In this document: positions 59,101-64,000 of the stretch, piece by piece
Layout: every line of letters begins with the position of its first letter
Position numbering within the stretch: the stretch's first letter is position 1
DNA from: WJKG01 sp964627305
GTDB taxonomy: Bacteria > Zixibacteria > MSB-5A5 > GN15 > FEB-12
DNA length: 64,000 nucleotides
Assembly (NCBI GenBank): GCA_964627305.1
Contig: CAZVHP010000006.1
Coordinates: 124,001-188,000 of the forward strand
Direction: 5' to 3'
The notes under the pieces: model-generated
What the model saw: only the letters and a program-made list of their open reading frames with translations
What the model was told of the DNA's origin: nothing
Databases searched by the model: none
Translations under genes and position numbers: made by a program

Positions 59101-62100
59101 ACTTGTCGGTGACATTGAAAGAACTGCCCAGAGTCTCCCGGTCAGGCTCCCCAAGCACAGCGAGGTCCTTCAGGTTCCCCTCCGTGCCGTTGATCCACTC
59201 GAAATACAGCGAGTCATGCAGATTGTCACACCCACCCGGCAAGGGACACTTGCCCTGCCCCTCAAAATACCAGTTGTCACCGTTGGGGTCCGGATTCAAC
59301 TCCGGGTGGTAGCCCGGCTCAAGATGATCCGGAAGCCCATCAAGACCGACGTCTTCAGTCTCGTCAACTTTCCCGTTGCTGATACCCGTGAAAAGCCCGT
59401 CCTCTGAAAACGGCCCGTCCTGCGCCGTCGCGGGATAGATATCGAGATTCTCATTGATACGCCCGAATTCGATATGCATCCTGGCACGCATGCCCTCCGA
59501 CACCTTCATGCGTACTTCCAGAAGCTGGGCTCGCTTGGCATCAACCCGGTTGCCGAAGTAGCGCATGATACCGGCCCACGACGGCAAAGTGGACGTCGTA
59601 TCGAAAGTCGTATCGGCATCGTTGTCGAAAAGCAACGTATCCACCGAGAAGTTGCGAGGCCGATAGAACATCCGCAGTGTCCGCACCGTGCTCTCACCAG
59701 TCTGCGACTCTCTGAGGTCATAGACCTCGTCGAAACGCGGCAGTGTGCGCGGCGTGTGCCACAGGATCTTCCCCCGCTGAGCGAAATCGTCGACCTGGTA
59801 CGGTCGTGATGCAATCTTCCACGAGGCTCGCGCCAGCCCCAGCGACAACTGCTCCAGAGCACCCTCAAAATCGTCGATATAGGCAACACCGTCTATGTTC
59901 GGATTCGGCCGCGACTGCGCCACCTCGCCCGATATGTTCAACCGCGATTCGGCCTCCGTCGTCACCAACGGCAGCGCATTGGCCAAACTGGTCATAAACG
60001 ATGGCTTCAAACGCGCCTCCGCATCGATATCATACACCACCATCTCCGCCGTCTCCTGCCCGACACGCGGTTTGCGCTCCTGAGCCTTGTCCGACTTGTA
60101 CAGGACAGTCGTGCCTATCTTGAAATTCCGCCCCAGCTCATACTCTGCCCGCGTGCCCAGAAGTGTCTTCTTCTGCAGAACAAAAAACGGCGCGTACTCG
60201 AAGTCCACTTTCACCTCGGAGTTCGGATCAGTGGCTTCATCCGTCAACAGCGTTATCTGGCCAAAGTCGTACTGCACCGAATAGTCGGTGTCCTTGCGGA
60301 GCAAACGCCCGTTCAGATACACCCGCTCGGAACCTTCGATAATGTTCGCCCGGTTCAGACGAATTGTACTGCTCCGTGTACGGGTCACCGTCTGGATGTA
60401 GTACTGGCTCCCGTCCGTCTTCTCTGACTGCGACCGGTAATTGTAAATCCGCTGGTTCTTGACTTCCAGCTCCGGCGTCGTAACGTTGTTGTCGTCCGTG
60501 AAAGTTGCACTCGAATTGAACGGCTCCCGTTCCGGAAAAATCAACAATCCCCAGTCAGGTCGATACACCTCCAGCCGGCCATCGACCTTGCCGTCAGGTA
60601 TCTTGACATTCGAGGCATTGTACTGGTCCAGCCCGAGGATCTGAACAAACCGGTTGTTCGCACTCCCTCCTTCCTGGTACTCCTTGTTTGAGGCGAGCCC
60701 CTCGGTACCGGCCAGACCCTTGAATATCTTGATGTCCAGCTCCTCGACATTCGTTCCGCGAGGAATATCATAGGCATTGCGCCACTCAAGCCCCCAGGTC
60801 TGATTCTCCGGCCGGTCATTCGCCGGCCGAAGTAACTTCAATACGAGCGTATCTCCGCTGATGTCACCGACCTCGCGACGACCCGCAGGTCCATCGATAA
60901 CCATGAAGATGCCAATAGACAGACTGGCGCGACGCGACGAAGGGAAGTACACATACGGTACCGGCTTGCTCCCGTCGTTGAAGTACTGGAACTGCGTCTC
61001 CTCAAGTTGATTGAAACGCTTGGTACTTATAATCGTTTCCTCAGGAAAAGCATCCGGATTCGCCGGATCAACATAGAGCCGCGCAAACCGCGCCTCCAGA
61101 TTATTCTCCTGCGTCTCCGTTTCATACACATACAGCTCGACAACACTGTCGCCCTCGTTAAAGTCCTCCGGGTAGCCCAGGTCAAACAACCGGCCCTGGG
61201 CATAGTCGTAGTCACGACGGAACCTTGCGTTCTCTTCTCCCGTCGCGCTCACACTGGCCTGCTCGGCCGAACCCTTCTCCTGCGAAGCAATACCGATCAA
61301 ACGGAACGGCCCCATCTGAGCCTCCGCCTTCAAGCCAAACAACCCCTGAATGCGCGACGAGTAACCCACGAATTTCGTGTTAGGCAGCGAAAGCGTCGTG
61401 TTCCCCGCCTCCACCGACTTCAGTATGTCGTCATCATCCCCCTTGTACCTAATCTGTATGCTGTTGGCCAACGGCACGTCCGTCTCTGAGTTCTGCGATA
61501 CCTTCACCGAGATCTTCGTGCCGATCGTCCCTGTAATATCAAATTTCGATATCTGCTCCATATTCAGCGACGGAAACTTGCTCTGCACGAACGCATCACT
61601 GGTGCCATCCGTCCAGGTCGAGCGACCCGAAAGCGTTATCCGGCGATACCCACTGACCTGCAGCCCGGCCCCACCGTCGCCGAAAATCTTGTCAAGCCGA
61701 GTCGGCAACCCGACCGAGAACCCCAACCCCTTGGAGCGGCGGTCCTGACCCCGTCGCCGCGCCTCCGCACTCGAAAATGTCAGAATCTCCGAACGCTCCA
61801 GCGCCCGTGTCTTGAAACTTCGGTACTCATAAGCATTCACCGTCACCGGCACCATGTCCAACTGGTAACCACGAGTATTGTAAAGCGAGGTGCTGAACGT
61901 GAACGACGTGTCCTGGAAACTCTCACGGATCAGACGGGGGTCGCGACGAAGCCGCCCCATAAGCGAATTGGGATACAGCGGGTGTGGCCGCGAAAACTGC
62001 GCCGTGTCATACGGCGATACCATTATCGGCGGCCAGTCCAGCCGACCATAATAGCCAGTATGCGCCGCCGCGTCCGGGACAACTATGAACCCGATCACCA

Positions 62101-62173
62101 GCAGCGCCAGAAGCGCCAAACTCTGAGGATGTCGAAGCCTATAAGTCACAATAACCAGCAATTGTGCGGTCAA
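56138..62173 (-). CDS. sprA: SprA/Sov-like giant outer-membrane translocon protein
   Basis: 2,011 residues. A hydrophobic signal (LALLALLVIGFIVVPDAAA) is followed by SprA-type sequence: KGLGFSVGLPTRLDKIFGDG, GYRRITLSGRSTW and SQNSETDVPLANSIQIRYKG. Blocks near residues 590-680 include NIIEGSERVYLNGRLL and YSVQYDFGQITLLTDEATDPNSE, and VAYIDDFEGALEQLSLG comes later. The long beta-strand-rich end closes on a phenylalanine (IWAEIRF). In Bacteroidetes SprA forms the outer-membrane pore of the type IX secretion system and supports gliding. The start codon is a TTG by frame; a GTG 12 codons later is possible. It lies 73 bases after murB. Confidence 0.88.
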   Translation of the reverse strand: MTAQLLVIVTYRLRHPQSLALLALLVIGFIVVPDAAAHTGYYGRLDWPPIMVSPYDTAQFSRPHPLYPNSLMGRLRRDPRLIRESFQDTSFTFSTSLYNTRGYQLDMVPVTVNAYEYRSFKTRALERSEILTFSSAEARRRGQDRRSKGLGFSVGLPTRLDKIFGDGGAGLQVSGYRRITLSGRSTWTDGTSDAFVQSKFPSLNMEQISKFDITGTIGTKISVKVSQNSETDVPLANSIQIRYKGDDDDILKSVEAGNTTLSLPNTKFVGYSSRIQGLFGLKAEAQMGPFRLIGIASQEKGSAEQASVSATGEENARFRRDYDYAQGRLFDLGYPEDFNEGDSVVELYVYETETQENNLEARFARLYVDPANPDAFPEETIISTKRFNQLEETQFQYFNDGSKPVPYVYFPSSRRASLSIGIFMVIDGPAGRREVGDISGDTLVLKLLRPANDRPENQTWGLEWRNAYDIPRGTNVEELDIKIFKGLAGTEGLASNKEYQEGGSANNRFVQILGLDQYNASNVKIPDGKVDGRLEVYRPDWGLLIFPEREPFNSSATFTDDNNVTTPELEVKNQRIYNYRSQSEKTDGSQYYIQTVTRTRSSTIRLNRANIIEGSERVYLNGRLLRKDTDYSVQYDFGQITLLTDEATDPNSEVKVDFEYAPFFVLQKKTLLGTRAEYELGRNFKIGTTVLYKSDKAQERKPRVGQETAEMVVYDIDAEARLKPSFMTSLANALPLVTTEAESRLNISGEVAQSRPNPNIDGVAYIDDFEGALEQLSLGLARASWKIASRPYQVDDFAQRGKILWHTPRTLPRFDEVYDLRESQTGESTVRTLRMFYRPRNFSVDTLLFDNDADTTFDTTSTLPSWAGIMRYFGNRVDAKRAQLLEVRMKVSEGMRARMHIEFGRINENLDIYPATAQDGPFSEDGLFTGISNGKVDETEDVGLDGLPDHLEPGYHPELNPDPNGDNWYFEGQGKCPLPGGCDNLHDSLYFEWINGTEGNLKDLAVLGEPDRETLGSSFNVTDKYFSYVIDFGHAAQRFSSDSLYVEGSDRNGWRTYRIPIRDTAFINELVSSSGADPDLNDITHVRVWFESDEFQTHYDTIEIANWYFVQSNWQDTILTGPGVVHEAKLVVTSVSEEDGTFSPPPGVDAYKNPQTGITEPQRGLLIEWDDLYHYDTVMATKSLLQVERYLGYQRMGMYVYGGSNIDTSKTRFFFRFGRDENNFYEYNTKVFPGWDDRNHVDIVFQEMTNLKDRALQSLGRNQSRAEIDAYDSSHTNYVLRVKGNPNVNEVLWFGAGIANKDTVASSRGFIWLDELRVTDVLRDVGTAARLSLNGNMADLITYSFSYETQDPYFRGLSAATRGGSTNNLGSGETRSLITYGGTLNFDKFLPRSWNAKIPIALRYSRNTQVPLLRTGSDILLPEEIREQEKSVNESSQFSIRESFNKKGRNPLFTLLLNRVSTSFSYSRSQQTSVNTPYRLTENQNVKTDVDLNVSKPPTLPLFFWTKPVPLLGRLSGSRLGLYPTNWRASGSFSRSVNISDDAAYNRVSSVSRDFTGRVNLDYRMFQNLTTSFSYDTRWDMSDLNLVNISLSDLRLGVETRYSQNFSANYDPNLLGFLSTKWNFKAAYSDIWERSTETRRSDMNRSWSVNGVFDHMKLFGGKQSKRGGSDGRRRNVRGGGAAKDGEGGRPVYDYPLALMRFLTGWIKEPNYSYSRSYSNSVPGMLERPDLKYRFGMADEAKVAVADARGQTRSAGEGESYSAGTSFSLLGGLRNDLRFSRTINTDLVKQGTLYENVSTKWPDLSIRISRFQHLPLIKGVVNKMIDVFSPSTGYSRDTKERIDITRGFLLDKTETISLNPLLRVNFKVFRGVALTAAYTKSLTNSQKYNSVTGEPQTDTRTTNSSLAFSTSYKFSAPGGIGLPLFGRLKFQSQMQIDLSVKFNNSKTETSNQGGPYVVGTDKSDVNIAIQGTYSFSQMIKGGLTARWQDTEDSYAQRNNHLRELKIWAEIRF

Positions 62174-62245
62174 GCATACAATTAGTTAGTAATCAACCTA
62201 TAGGCACCTCCATACGCATCGGTCTCAACGCGACCGGACAGGCTC

Positions 62246-63193
62246 TCATACATCACCGATCTGGATAACTTCCTCTTCCAGCGTCACTCCAAACCGGTCC
62301 CTGACCTTCTTCTTTAATATATCGGCCAACCGCCGAATATCCTTCGAACTCGCGCCACCGGCATTGACAATGATATTGGCATGCTTGTCATACACGCACG
62401 CTCCGCCAACCTGCATGCCCTTGGCACCTATCTCCTCCAGCAGCTTGCCTGCCGGAAGCTTCCCGAACGGCTGCGAGGGATCCGGTATATTCTTGAAAAA
62501 GCACCCGGCCGAATGCCCCGTAGTCGGGTGTTTTCCATCGCGACTGTGCAGAATCTCCGCCACTCGCGCCCGGATCAGGTTCGGGTCGCCCTTCTTCAGG
62601 CTAACCCACGTATTTATAACTATTTCGCCGGTTTTCTTCAAGTAAGAATCGCGATAACCGAACCGGCAATACTCCGCCTCAACCTCCCGGATACTCCCCT
62701 CGCCATCTACCAGCGTCAGTTTCTGCAACACTCCCGCCATGTCACCGCCGTACGCTCCCGCGTTGCCATAGACAGCGCCCCCCACCGTACCCCAGATCCC
62801 GGCCGCGAACTCCATACCACTCAAACTGTTATCTGTCGCAAAATCGACCAGCGCCTGCAACGGCTCACCGGCCCCGGCGCGCACTGTCGTCTCGTCCTCA
62901 ACAGCCAGTCCCCTGACCACCACGTGGATCACCAAGCCGTCATACCCGGCATCCGATACCAGAATATTCGAACCACCGCCGATTACTACCCAGCGCATCC
63001 CCCCCCGTTGGGCCGTCGCAACCGCCAGCGCAACATCCTCGGCGCTCTCGGCGCTGACAAAAAAACGCGCCGGGCCGCCGGTATTGTAACTGGTCAACGG
63101 GGCAAGCGGCTTGTCCTTCTCAAGGCGGGACCCAAGGGCAGTAATAAGCAATTCTCCCGACACGGCAGCTTTCGATAGGCTCTTGTCTGTCAT
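62246..63193 (-). CDS. murB: UDP-N-acetylenolpyruvoylglucosamine reductase MurB
   Basis: 315 residues, MurB type II by length and layout. FAD-binding motifs: SYNTGGPARFFV, VIGGGSNILVSDAGYDG, EFAAGIWGTVGGAVYGNAGAYG. The proton-donor loop reads GHSAGCFFKNI, with Cys at the place of the usual Ser, as in some other bacteria. The closing Glu is in GVTLEEEVIQIG. It completes UDP-MurNAc synthesis. The ATG at 63193 (MTDKSLS) is chosen; an in-frame TTG five codons earlier is possible. Confidence 0.94.
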   Translation of the reverse strand: MTDKSLSKAAVSGELLITALGSRLEKDKPLAPLTSYNTGGPARFFVSAESAEDVALAVATAQRGGMRWVVIGGGSNILVSDAGYDGLVIHVVVRGLAVEDETTVRAGAGEPLQALVDFATDNSLSGMEFAAGIWGTVGGAVYGNAGAYGGDMAGVLQKLTLVDGEGSIREVEAEYCRFGYRDSYLKKTGEIVINTWVSLKKGDPNLIRARVAEILHSRDGKHPTTGHSAGCFFKNIPDPSQPFGKLPAGKLLEEIGAKGMQVGGACVYDKHANIIVNAGGASSKDIRRLADILKKKVRDRFGVTLEEEVIQIGDV

Positions 63194-63303
63194 TCGTTCT
63201 ACACCCAATATACGCCCTCAGACGGACCAAATACAAAGAAAATCAGGCACCAAGCCGTCGCCGGCGGCCTCGCTCAGCACCGATCACACCACCAGCCCGC
63301 CAA

Positions 63304-63720
63304 CTACTCCTTCTGCGACTCCCCGGCGTCCCCTCCCATATCACCTTCGGACCCGGACTCCTGCTGTGACTCCGCGGTCGACTCCGACGGTTCACCCGCC
63401 GAGTGCGCAGCGCCTCCCGTCTCCCCCTCCTTCTCAGCCCGCTCCGGCTCCTTCGGCTTATTGGCCTCATCGACATAGTTCATGCGAAGCTCATACAAGA
63501 CACGCCCGATGAACTTCTCCTCTTCCGAAGTCAGGTTCCCCTTCATCTTCTCCTGAAGCATACTCAACATATCGATACTCGCCTGCGCCAGCATCAAATC
63601 CCGCTCCACCTTGCCTGTCAACGGTGAGGCTAACTTGCCCATCTGCTGCATCGCCCCCATCTGCAGCGACAACACCAACTGCGCAAACTGCGGATTCATA
63701 CTCTGCGGACCATCAGCCAT
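63304..63720 (-). CDS. DUF1844 protein
   Basis: 138 residues. The first 90 form the DUF1844 domain: FAQLVLSLQMGAMQQMGKL, AQASIDMLSMLQEKMKGNL then EEKFIGRVLYELRMNYV. The rest is an acidic, Glu/Ser/Gly-rich disordered tail. Function is unknown; the family is widespread and small. It follows recG by 36 bases, so both are probably cotranscribed. Confidence 0.88.
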   Translation of the reverse strand: MADGPQSMNPQFAQLVLSLQMGAMQQMGKLASPLTGKVERDLMLAQASIDMLSMLQEKMKGNLTSEEEKFIGRVLYELRMNYVDEANKPKEPERAEKEGETGGAAHSAGEPSESTAESQQESGSEGDMGGDAGESQKE

Positions 63721-63756
63721 GACTCATTACCTCTTTCATCCAGACCAGTGAAACCA

Positions 63757-64000
63757 TCACCCCCCTCGGGTCTCCGAGGGGCGATCAGCCGTCTTCTCCT
63801 GCAGGAACGTATACAACCGCCGATACTCCCCGTCAAGTCTGTTGTGCTGCTCAGATAGCCGCACCAGAAGCTCCCGCGAGGCACCGATCAGGTCCCGGTC
63901 AATCCCCAGCCGCGTCACCCGGAATTCCGGCATCCCGGACTGTCGCAACCCGTACAGCTCTCCGGGGCCGCGAAGCTCCAGATCGGCCTCGGCGATCCTG
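63757..64000 (-). CDS. recG: ATP-dependent DNA helicase RecG, C-terminal end (cut by the window)
   Basis: The last 80 codons of a gene that continues beyond the window. The visible part begins RIAEADLELRGPGELYGLRQSG and continues MPEFRVTRLGIDRDLI, the C-terminal signature of RecG; it ends in a polar tail. RecG remodels stalled replication forks. Only the 3' end can be judged. Confidence 0.92.
   Translation of the reverse strand, partial: RIAEADLELRGPGELYGLRQSGMPEFRVTRLGIDRDLIGASRELLVRLSEQHNRLDGEYRRLYTFLQEKTADRPSETRGG

Noticed and set aside
1..64000. CRISPR array, rRNA, prophage or transposase genes
   Set aside because: No regularly spaced repeats, no rRNA-like sequence and no transposase or phage structural gene were seen. 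The only recombinase is the integron integrase.

Overview
The window looks like the chromosome of a motile, Gram-negative, GC-rich bacterium of the FCB superphylum, most likely candidate phylum Zixibacteria or a close relative. This placement is an inference. It rests on a tandem dockerin repeat of the DMTYLI..LFSGG type, a 2,000-residue SprA/Sov-like outer-membrane protein, and flagellar genes with sigma-54-type promoters and an NtrC-type regulator. No rRNA is present. Almost every gene lies on the minus strand; only a dockerin protein, a small outer-membrane protein and a lipoprotein run the other way.

Layout. (1) 1-6.95 kb: flagellar operon flgF-flgG-flgA-flgH-flgI-flgJ-flgN-flgK behind a sigma-54-type promoter. 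(2) 7.1-8.5 kb: a small cysteine-rich protein and a secreted dockerin protein. (3) 8.55-12.6 kb: an accessory island. It holds an integron integrase, an attI-like junction, a two-gene restriction-modification cassette ending in a recognisable attC site, and a second small cassette. The cassettes lie at the 3' side of intI and run in the same direction, so this is a reverse-oriented integron, and it sits between two flagellar operons. (4) 12.75-19.7 kb: flagellar operon flgB-flgC-(unknown)-fliE-fliF-fliG-fliH-fliI-fliJ, again behind a sigma-54-type promoter. (5) 19.8-30 kb: motA-motB, a sigma-54 activator and its histidine kinase, and chemotaxis genes cheR, two cheY, cheZ-like, cheA, cheB. (6) 30-35 kb: an operon that combines a SpoIIE-type phosphatase, an RsbW-type kinase, a STAS antagonist, a long HEAT-repeat protein and two lone receivers. 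(7) 35.1-37.8 kb: der, a DUF512 PDZ/radical-SAM-like protein, and tRNA-Gly(CCC).

(8) 38.4-42.9 kb: a fatty-acid oxidation operon (thiolase, 3-hydroxyacyl-CoA dehydrogenase, two acyl-CoA dehydrogenases). (9) 43.9-50.1 kb: a biotin-dependent acyl-CoA carboxylase operon (AtuA-like, carboxyltransferase, enoyl-CoA hydratase, biotin carboxylase, biotin carrier). It fits leucine/isovalerate or acyclic-terpene breakdown, and it feeds the same acyl-CoA pool as region 8. (10) 51.2-56.1 kb: selA-selB plus an amidohydrolase. (11) 56.1-64 kb: the giant SprA-like protein, murB, a DUF1844 protein and the 3' end of recG, cut by the window edge.

The functional core is motility and its control: two structural operons, stator, chemosensory phosphorelay, sigma-54 regulation and a neighbouring partner-switching operon. 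The most unusual part is the reverse integron with its restriction-modification cassette. Its boundaries can be placed to the base because the endonuclease stop codon lies inside the attC core site.
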